Below, in pieces: positions 7,963 through 15,763 of a stretch of DNA of 20,069 nucleotides (position 1 is the stretch's first letter; every line of letters starts with the position of its first letter). Source of the DNA: G020354085 sp964629975 (GTDB lineage Bacteria > Pseudomonadota > Gammaproteobacteria > Acidiferrobacterales > Sulfurifustaceae); NCBI GenBank assembly GCA_964629975.1, contig CAZVUN010000044.1, positions 1-20,069 of the forward strand, written 5' to 3'. Under the pieces are notes generated by a model. The model was not told where the DNA came from. It searched no databases and was given only the letters and a program-made list of their open reading frames with translations. The translations under genes and the position numbers were made by a program.

Positions 7963-8301
7963 TCGCCCGTGCTGATTGGAAACGATGTGGTGCTTGTAGA
8001 TCGCGCCTGCACCGACGCCCGGGATGAATCCCTCCCAGATGCCGGTGTGATCGGGCCGTACGTGCAGGCGATGCTGGCCACGGTTCCAGCCGTTGAAGTC
8101 GCCGACCACCGACACCTCGGCCGCATTCGGCGCCCACAACGCGAAGTGCGTGCCCGCCACGCCGTCGTGCAGCACGACGTGCGAGCCGAGCTTTTCGTAG
8201 AGGCGCACGTCCCGCCCCTCGCACAACAGGAACACGTCGTACTCGCTCAACAGGCTGTACGGTACCACCGGCTGTGGCGCGAGCGTGGAGGATCTCGTCA
8301 T
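7963..8301 (-). pseudogene. glgB: Glycogen branching enzyme, truncated N-terminus
   Basis: About 113 residues of the amino-terminal part of a 1,4-alpha-glucan branching enzyme. Visible blocks are LLSEYDVFLLCEG, VRLYEKLGSHVVLHDGVAGT, HFALWAPNAAEVSVVGDFNG (the CBM48 domain) and GIWEGFIPGVGAGAIYKHHI. Homology ends at VSNQHGR, just before the IS481-type remnant. Branching enzymes are usually about 700 residues, so the whole catalytic GH13 barrel is missing. The open frame runs on into IS sequence, giving a meaningless tail. The ATG at 8301 fits the usual start; no strong Shine-Dalgarno is evident. It probably lost its 3' end when the IS elements arrived or in a later deletion. It is transcribed away from the DUF5752-type gene, suggesting a former carbohydrate-storage locus. 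Confidence 0.8.
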
Positions 8302-8639
8302 GGCGGGTCTCGCGCGCCGCACAGGCGGCGCACTGACTGTGGGGCATCTACTCCGGGCGTTCAATCGCGGTCAAGCGGCGAATGCGTCGCGGGTTGCCGC
8401 ATCCGCCGGATCGCGGTACATTCGGGCCTGTTGTTCCTTCCTCTGTCGGACTCGCGCGGCCATAACGGCGCGAGGGCGGGTCGGCAGGATCGTCGTTGAA
8501 GATCGGCAGTTTCTTGGCAGTTCACGGCGCCGGCAGAATCGCGCCAACAAAATAAACGCGGTAACTGCGGTCACTGACAGTGACCCGGACGGAAAGCAGT
8601 TTCATTCGCGGGAGGACGCTTCCCGCCGGGAGGTAGAAG
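8302..8639. other. Intergenic region between glgB remnant and DUF5752-type gene
   Basis: No gene seen in this 338-bp divergent interval. It is less GC-rich near 8545-8560 (AACAAAATAAACG), a plausible promoter stretch for the rightward gene, and it contains the 17-bp palindrome listed separately. Confidence 0.5.
8569..8585. promoter_or_regulatory. Perfect 17-bp palindrome, candidate operator
   Basis: GGTCACTG-A-CAGTGACC is a perfect 8-bp inverted repeat around one central base, 54 bp upstream of the DUF5752-type start codon. The size and symmetry fit a dimeric repressor or activator site better than a terminator. The half-site CAGTGAC also occurs, as an inverted pair, in the 4390-4429 cluster. 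Confidence 0.5.
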
Positions 8640-9428
8640 ATGGCGGACACCCCCATCGCGCCGTTTGCAGTCATGGACTGCACGCTGGCGGCGATTGCCA
8701 CGGGCCGGCGCGCGCAGAACCTGCGCGAGCTTCGCGATGCGCTCGCCACGGTACACCCGGAATGCGTGTACTACCACTTCTGGGGCGGGCTGCTGCGCCC
8801 GCGCTTCGACGATCCGGAGTACAACAACGACTTCGCCTCCTGGGTCCGGCACGCCCTGCATGACCGCGCGCTCGCCGAGCGCCTCGGCATCATCGACCCG
8901 GCCGACTTCACCGATCTCGAGGCCCTGCGCCAGGAAGTCATCGAGCGCATCGAGGAGCGGCTCGACGAGCTCGAGCACCTCGCCTGGGCACCGGGCGACC
9001 AGCAGTTTCACTTCATTCGCGGCCAGACCGTGGTGTTCGACACCGGCCGGCGCCTGCGCGACGCGCGCGAGCTGGCCGCGCACCTGCCGAAACTCTCGCT
9101 CGGCAGCATCTTCTACCACGTGATCGACGCGCGCCGCCGCGATCCGCAGCGCGTGGATGACTTTCGCGCCTGGCTGCAGGCCGGCGGCGAGGCACATGCC
9201 GGCCTGTGCGAGGCGCTCGCGGCCATCGACCCCTATTTCACCTCGCTCGCCGATCTGCGCGCGCGCCTGGCAGAAGCCTTTGCCGTCCGCCTGCGCTGCC
9301 AAGAAGGGCGCGCATTGTACACAAAGGCTGCACCGTACGCCTGTCCAGGCGCCGCATTCGAATGCCCGCCGCATGGCCAGCGCGCCCCGGCGGTTACTGG
9401 AGCGTGGTTCGAAAGCGCCGGAAGCTGA
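8640..9428 (+). CDS. DUF5752-type protein with two internal repeats
   Basis: A 262-residue soluble protein with no signal peptide. Characteristic stretches are ECVYYHFWGGLLRPRFDDPE (about 41-60), FHFIRGQTVVFDTGRRLRDA (about 123-142) and LGSIFYHVIDARRRDPQRVD (about 154-173). I associate these with DUF5752, a family of unknown function that I recall beside glycogen, trehalose or glycosyltransferase genes; the glgB remnant next door agrees with that. Residues 27-108 and 141-215 align with each other (L.ELR..L, YYHFW/FYHVI, R..DP, DF..W, IDP..FT.L..LR), showing an internal duplication. GGGAGG about 8 nt upstream supports the ATG. The last 35 bases overlap the 3' end of the convergent permease gene, and the final ~40 residues (from LYTKAAPYAC) look like low-conservation tail. 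Confidence 0.75.
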   Translation: MADTPIAPFAVMDCTLAAIATGRRAQNLRELRDALATVHPECVYYHFWGGLLRPRFDDPEYNNDFASWVRHALHDRALAERLGIIDPADFTDLEALRQEVIERIEERLDELEHLAWAPGDQQFHFIRGQTVVFDTGRRLRDARELAAHLPKLSLGSIFYHVIDARRRDPQRVDDFRAWLQAGGEAHAGLCEALAAIDPYFTSLADLRARLAEAFAVRLRCQEGRALYTKAAPYACPGAAFECPPHGQRAPAVTGAWFESAGS

Positions 9429-10497
9429 CGGCGATCAGCACCGCGGCCATCCCGGCCAGAATCACGGCGTAGCCGGTCACGAGTCCTGGATCGCCGCCCT
9501 TGAGCATGATATTGCGCAGCAGCGCGAGGAAGTACATGAGCGGATCAAGGTAGGCGACCCACTTCATGACCTGCGGCATGTTCTCGATCGGAAACATCAG
9601 GCCGGAGAGCAGGACCGCGGGAAACAGGAACAGGAACCCCGCCATGGTGGACTGCTGCTGGTTGCTCGCCAGCGTCGAGATCAGCGTGCCGATGGCCACC
9701 GTCGAGCAAACGAAGGCGAGCGACGCGAGGAGCACGACGGTGAGCGAACCGCGCATCGGCACACCGAAACCCAGCACGGCGACTCCCAGGATCAGCGGCA
9801 CCTGCGCCAGGCCGAGCACCAGGTAGGGAATCGTCTTGCCCAGGATCACCTCCACCGGCCGCACCGGCGCCGCGATCAGCATCTCGAAGGTGCCCACCTC
9901 CTTCTCGCGCGTGAGCGACATGCTCGTGAGGATGATCGTAGTGATCGACAGCAGCATGACCATCACACCCGGCACCATGAAATAGGCCGTCTCCAGCGTC
10001 GGGTTGAACAGCACCCGCACGTCGAAGCGGATCGGCGATTCCGGCCGTTTGGCATGCAGGTCGTCCTCGACCACGCGCGTCGTGATGGAGCGGATGTAGT
10101 GCTCCACCGCCTGCGCCTCGAGCACGTTGGTGGCGTTCACCAGCAGTTGCAGGTCAGCCGTGCCGCGTTGCAGTGCGCGCGCGAGACCACCCGGCGGGGC
10201 GACCATGGCGGCGTCGGCCCTGCCGGCGCGCAGGCGTTCGAACGGATCGGTGTCGTGATCCCCGGCGGCCGGCCGGAACCACTCGCCCTGCACGCTGCGT
10301 TGGTAGATGTGCGCGAGCACCCAGTCGTTGGCGGCGGGCTGCGCCCAGAGGTCGACGTTCTTCACGTCGGTCGAGATCGCCAGCCCGAACAGCGTCAACT
10401 GGATCATCGGCGCCACGAACAGCAGCAGCCGCATGCGCGTGTCGCGCAGCGCCTGACGGAACTCCTTGCGCAGGAAGGCGCGCAGCCGGCGGGTCAC
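9394..10497 (-). CDS. ABC-2 type permease, second subunit (YbhR-like)
   Basis: A 367-residue integral membrane protein of the ABC-2/YbhR-YhhJ type. A cytoplasmic start (VTRRLRAFLRKEFRQALRD) leads into the first membrane helix (VAPMIQLTLFGLAI). A periplasmic domain of about 140 residues follows, then five further helices beginning at FMVPGVMVMLLSITTIILTS. The coupling segment REKEVGTFEMLIAAPVRPVE and the LSGLMFPIENMP loop are typical. It should pair with the permease encoded directly upstream to form the export channel. The start is GTG, and GTGA overlaps the stop of that gene by 4 nt, implying translational coupling; an upstream extension in the same frame is only the shadow of that gene. It is the last gene of the operon and its 3' end overlaps the convergent DUF5752-type gene. 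Confidence 0.88.
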   Translation of the reverse strand: MTRRLRAFLRKEFRQALRDTRMRLLLFVAPMIQLTLFGLAISTDVKNVDLWAQPAANDWVLAHIYQRSVQGEWFRPAAGDHDTDPFERLRAGRADAAMVAPPGGLARALQRGTADLQLLVNATNVLEAQAVEHYIRSITTRVVEDDLHAKRPESPIRFDVRVLFNPTLETAYFMVPGVMVMLLSITTIILTSMSLTREKEVGTFEMLIAAPVRPVEVILGKTIPYLVLGLAQVPLILGVAVLGFGVPMRGSLTVVLLASLAFVCSTVAIGTLISTLASNQQQSTMAGFLFLFPAVLLSGLMFPIENMPQVMKWVAYLDPLMYFLALLRNIMLKGGDPGLVTGYAVILAGMAAVLIAVSFRRFRTTLQ

Positions 10498-11609
10498 GGC
10501 TCGAGATCCTTCTTGAAGGCGCGCGCCGCGAGCCCGATCATCACGGCGCACAGCACGGCGAGCGCGAGCAAGGCCGGACCCAACTCCAGCAGGGTCGAGC
10601 CCTTGAGATAGGAGTCGCGCGCGATGCTCGTGAACCAGCGCGCCGGCAGGATCATGGTGAGGTAGCGAAAGAACGCCGGCATGCTGTCGATCGGGAAGAT
10701 GAACCCGGAGAGCAGGAATGCGGGAATCAGCCCCGACATCATGGCGATCTGCATCGCGACCTGCTGGCGGCGCGTCAACACCGAAATGAGCAGCCCCTGC
10801 GCCAGGTAGGTCGCGAGGAACAGCGCCACACCCACGGCCAGCAGCAGGTGGCTGCCCTGAAACGGCAGGCCGAACACGGTGCGCGAGATCACGTACACGA
10901 AGGCGACGGCGATCAGGCCGAGCCCCGCATACGGCGCGAGCTTGCCGACGATGATTTCGAGCGGCTCGGCCGGGGTGGAGAGCAGCAGCTCCATCGAGCC
11001 CTCCTCCCACTCGCGCGCCACCGTGAGCGCCGTGAGCAGCACCGCCAGGATGGCGAGCACCGCGACCGCGAGGCCCGGCACCACGAACCAGGGGCTGTTG
11101 AGCTCCGGGTTGAACAGGAAGCGTGTCTTGAGCTCGATCGGTCTGGGCGGATCGAAATCGGCGATGCGGCGTGCAGCGAGCGCCTCGATGGATCCCACAT
11201 ACCCGAGAATCGGGCCGACGGTCGAATTGTCCGAACCATCCAGCAGGACCTGGGCGCGCGCCGGCCCGCCCGCGAACAGGTCCTGCTGGAATCCGCCCGG
11301 AATGATCAGGGCCGCGCGATTGCGATCGCCCAGGATCGCCCGTTGCGCGGCCTCGGGCGAGGACACCCGGTGGATGATGAAGTAGCCGGAGCTGCCGAAG
11401 GCCTCGATCACCTGGCGCGAGGTCCGGGTCTGGTCGCCGTCGTGCACGGCGAGCGGCACGTTCTTGACGTTGAACTCCATCGCGAACCCGAAGGCGAGCA
11501 CCATGAACACCGGCAGCCCGAGCGCCAGGCCGAGCGTGAAGCGGTCGCGCCGCACGTGATACATCTCCTTTTGCGCGAGGGCCGCCGCCCGGCTCCAGCG
11601 AAAGCTCAC
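10494..11609 (-). CDS. ABC-2 type permease, first subunit (YbhS-like)
   Basis: A 371-residue membrane protein with the same plan as its downstream partner. It has a cytoplasmic N-terminus (ALAQKEMYHVRRDRFTLG), a first helix at about residues 26-45, a periplasmic domain to about residue 170 (including SGYFIIHRVSSPEAAQRAIL), and then helices from FVVPGLAVAVLAILAVLLTA. The coupling motif EWEEGSMELLLSTPAEPLE sits at about 200-217. The LSGFIFPIDSMP loop and ARWFTSIARDSYLKG near the end are typical of the YbhS/YhiI-RbbA-YhhJ group. The start is GTG in a GTGA overlap with the preceding ATPase. The two permeases are similar but clearly diverged, fitting a heterodimer. Confidence 0.88.
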   Translation of the reverse strand: MSFRWSRAAALAQKEMYHVRRDRFTLGLALGLPVFMVLAFGFAMEFNVKNVPLAVHDGDQTRTSRQVIEAFGSSGYFIIHRVSSPEAAQRAILGDRNRAALIIPGGFQQDLFAGGPARAQVLLDGSDNSTVGPILGYVGSIEALAARRIADFDPPRPIELKTRFLFNPELNSPWFVVPGLAVAVLAILAVLLTALTVAREWEEGSMELLLSTPAEPLEIIVGKLAPYAGLGLIAVAFVYVISRTVFGLPFQGSHLLLAVGVALFLATYLAQGLLISVLTRRQQVAMQIAMMSGLIPAFLLSGFIFPIDSMPAFFRYLTMILPARWFTSIARDSYLKGSTLLELGPALLALAVLCAVMIGLAARAFKKDLEP

Positions 11610-12529
11610 CGCTGCTCTCCTTCGACGGTGCAGAGGAAGACGTCTTCGAGCGTCGGCGTGATGGGCTGCACGCGGAACGCTGCGGCCAGCTCGCGCCGCA
11701 GGGCTGCCGCGCCGTGGCCGTCACGCAACGCGACATGAAAGCGTATGCCGTAAGGCTCGAAAAATGCCACCTCCGGATGGCGACGCAGCGCCTCGAGCGT
11801 CGCGTACGCCACCGTCCCGTGCGGCTCGAGCTCGAGCAGCCCGCCCGGAAACGCCGCGCGCTTGAGTTGCGCCGGGGTGTCGAGCGCGACGATCCGCCCC
11901 GCGCGCATCAAGGCGATGCGGTCGCACTGCTCGGCCTCCTCCAGGTAGTGCGTCGTGACGAACAACGCCTTGCCGCGTCTGGCCAGATCGCGGATCAAGG
12001 CCCAGAACCGGGCGCGCGCCGCCGGCGTCACGCCGGCCGTGGGTTCGTCCAGGAACACCACCTCCGGATCGTGCAGTGTCGCGGCGGCGAGCGCCACCTG
12101 CTGCTTGATACCGCCGGGCAGGTCGCGGACCATCGAGTCGAGCGGTCGCTGGAAGGCGATGAACTCGAGCAGCTCATCGCGCCGCCTGCTGTAGGTCTCC
12201 GCATCGAGGTTGCGTAACCCGGCGAGGAACGACAGGTTCTCCTCCACGGTGAGATCCTCGTAGAGCGTGAGCTTCTGCGACATGTAGCCGACCCGGGCCT
12301 TGATCGCGCGCACATCCCCAGCGAGCGGCGCGCCGGCCACGCGGCCCGCGCCGGCACTCGGGCGCAGCAGCCCGCACAGCGCGCGAATGGTCGTGGTCTT
12401 GCCGGCGCCGTTGGCGCCGAGAAAGCCGAAGACCTCCCCGCGCCCGACCGTGAAGCTCACGTCGTCGACCGCGGTGAAATCGCCGAACCGGACCGACAGG
12501 TTGCGAACCTCGACCGCGGCCTCACTCAC
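11606..12529 (-). CDS. ABC transporter ATPase, second NBD (YbhF C-half-like)
   Basis: A 307-residue cytoplasmic ATPase. Walker A is GANGAGKTT (residues 38-46), Q-loop GYMSQ (Gln85), signature LPGG (137-140) instead of LSGG, Walker B VVFLDEP (Asp161, Glu162), and H-loop VTTHY (His194). The D-loop reads GVTP rather than GVDP. A C-terminal extension of about 85 residues follows the NBD, ending PITPTLEDVFLCTVEGEQR, as in drug- or YbhF-type exporters. In E. coli YbhF and RbbA, two NBDs are fused in one chain; here they are separate genes. The GTG start overlaps the previous stop by 4 nt (GTGA). It has a full set of catalytic residues apart from the signature and D-loop, which serve the partner's site. 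Confidence 0.9.
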   Translation of the reverse strand: MSEAAVEVRNLSVRFGDFTAVDDVSFTVGRGEVFGFLGANGAGKTTTIRALCGLLRPSAGAGRVAGAPLAGDVRAIKARVGYMSQKLTLYEDLTVEENLSFLAGLRNLDAETYSRRRDELLEFIAFQRPLDSMVRDLPGGIKQQVALAAATLHDPEVVFLDEPTAGVTPAARARFWALIRDLARRGKALFVTTHYLEEAEQCDRIALMRAGRIVALDTPAQLKRAAFPGGLLELEPHGTVAYATLEALRRHPEVAFFEPYGIRFHVALRDGHGAAALRRELAAAFRVQPITPTLEDVFLCTVEGEQR

Positions 12530-13260
12530 GCGACGACTCCGCCCTGGCGCAGGAACAGCTCATCGAAACTGCGCGCCCGCGCCCGCTCGAGCACCGCGCG
12601 CGGCTCGCCCTCGGCGACCGTCCTGCCGTCGGCCAGGAGATGCACCACCGCGCAGCGCTCGGCCTCGTCCATGTAGGCGGTCGTCACGACGATCAATATC
12701 TTGCGATCGGCGAGGCGATAGAGCAGCTCCCAAAGCTCCCGCCGGCTGATGGGGTCGACGCCGTTGGTGGGCTCATCGAGCAGCATCACCTCGGGCGAGC
12801 GCAGCAACGTGCACAGGAGGCCGAGCTTCTTGTACATGCCGCCGGAGAGCTTGCCGGCCGGGCGCGCAACGAAGTCCGCAAGACGCGTCATCTCGAGCAG
12901 CTCCGCGCGCCGCCGGCGAAACTCGGCCGGCGCGATGCCGTAGAGCTGGCGGAAGAACTCCAGATGCTCATCGATCGACAGATCGGCGTAGAGGCTCTGG
13001 GTCTGCGGCAGGTAGGCCACAGCGGGGCGCACCTCGGCGAACGGCAACAACACGCCCGCGCGGCGGTATTCGACGCGCCCGGCATCGGGCTTGAGCAAAC
13101 CAAGAATGGTGCGCAAGAGCGTCGTCTTGCCGGCGCCCTCCGGGCCAATCACCCCGTGCATGCGCCCGGCGTCGAAGTCGAGCGACACGCCGGCGAGCGC
13201 CTGGGTGGCGCCGAGCTTCTTCTCCACCTGGTCGACACGGATCGCGATCGGCGCGGCCAT
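12526..13260 (-). CDS. ABC transporter ATPase, first NBD (YbhF N-half-like)
   Basis: A 244-residue cytoplasmic ATPase. Walker A is GPEGAGKTT (residues 39-47), Q-loop AYLPQ (Gln86), signature KLSGGMYKK (LSGG 138-141), Walker B VMLLDEP (Asp162, Glu163) and D-loop GVDP. The H-loop position reads VTTAYMDEAE: alanine (about residue 195) replaces the switch histidine. That loss predicts weak hydrolysis at its own site, while its intact signature can complete the partner's site. Its ATG lies 6 nt after the stop of the HlyD-type gene. No strong Shine-Dalgarno is seen, so translation is probably coupled. Together with the following ATPase it corresponds to the two halves of YbhF/RbbA-type fused ATPases. 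Confidence 0.9.
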   Translation of the reverse strand: MAAPIAIRVDQVEKKLGATQALAGVSLDFDAGRMHGVIGPEGAGKTTLLRTILGLLKPDAGRVEYRRAGVLLPFAEVRPAVAYLPQTQSLYADLSIDEHLEFFRQLYGIAPAEFRRRRAELLEMTRLADFVARPAGKLSGGMYKKLGLLCTLLRSPEVMLLDEPTNGVDPISRRELWELLYRLADRKILIVVTTAYMDEAERCAVVHLLADGRTVAEGEPRAVLERARARSFDELFLRQGGVVA

Positions 13261-13266
13261 GGGCGA

Positions 13267-14010
13267 TTACTTCGGCAACGCGACTTCGATGGTCATGCCG
13301 GGCTTGAGGATCTCGTCTCCGTTCGCGTCGTGGAAACCGATCTTGACACCGAACACCAGGCGCTCGCGCTCGGCGCGCGTCTGCACGTTCTTCGGGGTGA
13401 ACTCCGCCTCGTCGTTGATCTTGAGGATCACGCCCTCGAACATGCGGTCACCGAGCTCGGGCAGGAACCCGGCAAGCTTCATCCCGGGCGCGAGCTTCGC
13501 CACCAGCGGCTGCGGCACATAGATATAGGCCCAGATGTCGCGCACGTTGGCCACCGTCAGGATCTTCGTTCCCGGCAGCATCCACTCGCCGGGCTCGTGG
13601 TAGCGGCTCAGGACCTTGCCGTCGATCGGCGAGGTGATCGTGCACCACCTGAGCCGCGTCTCGGCGTCCTCCTTCTGGTTGCGCGCCTGGTCGAGCTTCT
13701 CCTGGCTGACCGAGCCGATCTTGGCGAGCTGCACGTCGCGCGCATAGTTTTCGCGCGCCAGGCGCGCGGCGATCTTGTAGTCCTCGCAGCCGAGCACGAC
13801 GAGCGTGTCGCCCTGTTTCACGCGGTCGCCCTCGCGCACCCGCACCTCGTCGATCGCGGCCGCAAGCCGCGCCGACAGATCGACCTTGGTGGCCTCGAGT
13901 GTACCGGCGTAGCGAAACGGCCGCTCGAACAGCAGATACGCCGCGAATCCCGCGCCGCCAACAAGCACCAGCACGAGCAGCAGAATCACTTTGTTGGCGG
14001 GACTCTTCAT
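13267..14010 (-). CDS. HlyD-family periplasmic adaptor (membrane fusion protein, YbhG-like)
   Basis: A 247-residue inner-membrane-anchored adaptor. An N-terminal anchor (KVILLLVLVLVGGAGFAAYL, about 8-27) is followed by the lipoyl half YAGTLEATKVDLSARLAAAI and VREGDRVKQGDTLVVLG. A short helical hairpin comes next (CEDYKIAARLARENYARDVQ ... EKLDQARNQKEDAETRLR), then the second lipoyl half ITSPIDGKVLSRYHEPGEWM and beta-barrel strands to PGMTIEVALPK. YbhG-type adaptors are about 330 residues, so the coiled-coil hairpin is unusually short here. It should bridge the permease complex and the TolC-like protein encoded just upstream. ATGA overlaps that gene's stop by 4 nt, which fixes the start; an upstream open extension is not used. 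Confidence 0.88.
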   Translation of the reverse strand: MKSPANKVILLLVLVLVGGAGFAAYLLFERPFRYAGTLEATKVDLSARLAAAIDEVRVREGDRVKQGDTLVVLGCEDYKIAARLARENYARDVQLAKIGSVSQEKLDQARNQKEDAETRLRWCTITSPIDGKVLSRYHEPGEWMLPGTKILTVANVRDIWAYIYVPQPLVAKLAPGMKLAGFLPELGDRMFEGVILKINDEAEFTPKNVQTRAERERLVFGVKIGFHDANGDEILKPGMTIEVALPK

Positions 14011-15512
14011 GGCAAATTCGCCTTGGGTTGATCCGGGTCCGATACGGCCTGCGGCCCGACGGGTGCGTCCCACCAGCCGCCGAGCGCCTGGAACAGCGCG
14101 GCGGTGTCGGCGAAACGCGCGGCCTGCGCCTGCACCAGGCCGATCTGCGCCTGCTGGTGCTGGCGCTGGGCCGTGAGCAGCGCGAGATAAGGCGCACCGC
14201 CCAGCTCGTACTGCCGCTGCGTGAGGTCGAGCGCCTCGCGCGCCGCGCTGGCGGCCTCGGCCTGCGCCTTGAGCGTCCGGGCATCGAGCTCGAGGGCGCG
14301 CAGCGTGTCGGCCACGTTCTGGAAGGCGCGCAACACCACCTCGCGGTACTGCGCCTCGGCCTGCTCGTAGGCGGCGATCGCCGCGCGCCGCTGCGCCGTC
14401 AGCTGCCCGCCGCGAAACAGCGGTAGCGCGAGCCCCAGACCGTAACTCCAGACCGAGGTCCCGGCACGGAACCAGTCGCCGGACACGTTGGTCAGCGAAC
14501 CGTAACTGCCGGTCAACGTGATCTGCGGGTACTGGTTGGCAGTCGCCACACCGACCTTGGCGCTCGCGCGATGCAGCAGCGCCTCGGCCGCGCGAATGTC
14601 GGGCCGCTCCCGCACCAGCGCCGACGGCAGGCTCACCGGCAAAGACTGCGGCAGCTCGAGCGTGGCGAGGCTGATGGCCGGCAACCGCGCCTCGCCCGGC
14701 GGCTTGCCGACGAACACCGACAGCAGGTGAAGCGTGCGGGCGAGCTCCTTTTCCAGCGCCGGCAGCGCGGCGCGCGTCTGTGCGACCTGGCTGCGTTGTG
14801 TCAGCACGTCACTCTTCGCCGCGCCGCCGAGCGCAAACTGGCGCTCGACGATGGCGAGCTGCTTCTCCTGCGCAGCGAGGATTTCCTGCGTGGCGGCGAG
14901 CTGCGCGCGCAGCGCGGCCCCGCGGATCGCGGTCGTCACGACGTTGGCGGTTAGCGTGACGTGGGCGGCCTGGAGCTGGAAGTGCTGGTAGTCGGCTTCA
15001 CTTTCGAGCGCCTCGAATTCGCGGCGCGCGCCGCCGAACAGATCGAAGTAGTAGCCGACGCTGACCGAGGCGTTGTAGAGATTGAACTCGACCGGCGGGA
15101 TTTGCGGCATGCCGATCGCCGCCGGCGAAAAGCGCTGGCGCCCGGCCGAGGCCTTGGCATCGACCTGCGGCGCAAACAGCGCGCCGCGCGCCGCGTTCAG
15201 ATTCTCCTCCGCCATGCGCAGGGTGGCCTGCGCGGCGGCGAGCGAGGGGCTCTCGGCGAGCGCCTGGCGAACCAGCTGATCGAGCGCCGGGGAGCGGAAC
15301 AGCTCCCACCACTGCGCCGGGACTTGCGCCCCGATCGCCAGGCGCTGCGCCGCCCCGCCTGGGCCCGGCGCCGAGACGGTCTCCGCGCCGAGCGGTATTG
15401 GCGTGTAGCCCTCGACCGCCGGGGCCCCCGGTTCCTTGAAATCCGGCCCAACGGCGCAGCCGGCGACGACGAGCGCGAACAACAATAAGACCCATTGGGA
15501 CGGCGCACGCAT
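14007..15512 (-). CDS. NodT-family outer-membrane efflux lipoprotein (TolC-like)
   Basis: A 501-residue outer-membrane channel protein. The signal MRAPSQWVLLLFALVVAGC gives a lipobox with Cys19, followed by AVGPDFKEP, the usual start of NodT/OprM-type lipoproteins. Two homologous OEP repeats follow: PAQWWELFRSPALDQLVRQA with SLAAAQATLRMAEENLNAAR, and later ERPDIRAAEALLHRASAKVG with NQYPQITLTGSYGSL and GLGLALPLFRGGQLTAQRRA. Members form a trimeric barrel and periplasmic tunnel. It is the first gene of the exporter operon, so the promoter should lie in the 251-bp divergent region upstream. The open frame continues to 15692, but the lipobox placement makes 15512 the start. No strong Shine-Dalgarno precedes it. 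Confidence 0.9.
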   Translation of the reverse strand: MRAPSQWVLLLFALVVAGCAVGPDFKEPGAPAVEGYTPIPLGAETVSAPGPGGAAQRLAIGAQVPAQWWELFRSPALDQLVRQALAESPSLAAAQATLRMAEENLNAARGALFAPQVDAKASAGRQRFSPAAIGMPQIPPVEFNLYNASVSVGYYFDLFGGARREFEALESEADYQHFQLQAAHVTLTANVVTTAIRGAALRAQLAATQEILAAQEKQLAIVERQFALGGAAKSDVLTQRSQVAQTRAALPALEKELARTLHLLSVFVGKPPGEARLPAISLATLELPQSLPVSLPSALVRERPDIRAAEALLHRASAKVGVATANQYPQITLTGSYGSLTNVSGDWFRAGTSVWSYGLGLALPLFRGGQLTAQRRAAIAAYEQAEAQYREVVLRAFQNVADTLRALELDARTLKAQAEAASAAREALDLTQRQYELGGAPYLALLTAQRQHQQAQIGLVQAQAARFADTAALFQALGGWWDAPVGPQAVSDPDQPKANLP

Positions 15513-15763
15513 GCAGGCGCGATGATAGCGCGCTGCCACGCTCGGCATTTGACGCCGATCAAGGGGCCCGCGGGTCGAACGGCCACCCGCGCATGCACCT
15601 GCATGGTGGCGGAGGAACGAGCCGTGATGGTGCTCCCCGCTCGTTGGGGCGCCCGCGCGGCGCTGGGTTACTTTCTCGCCACTACGGGCCACTCAACCAT
15701 GCTGTCCGACCAGCGCCTTCGCTGACCCCGGTCACATCGCTGACAACCGAAACGGAGACCGGC

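Noticed and set aside
9157..10611. Long plus-strand open frame opposite the permease genes
   Set aside because: It is rich in His, Arg and Gln, has no domain pattern, and mirrors well-supported genes on the other strand.
10498..11736. N-terminal extension of the second permease to about 780 residues
   Set aside because: The added text is an out-of-frame reading of the first permease gene. The GTGA overlap gives the proper start.
12640..14031. Plus-strand 463-codon open frame opposite the ATPase and adaptor genes
   Set aside because: Composition is His/Arg/Leu-rich without motifs; the minus strand carries complete ABC ATPase and HlyD signatures.
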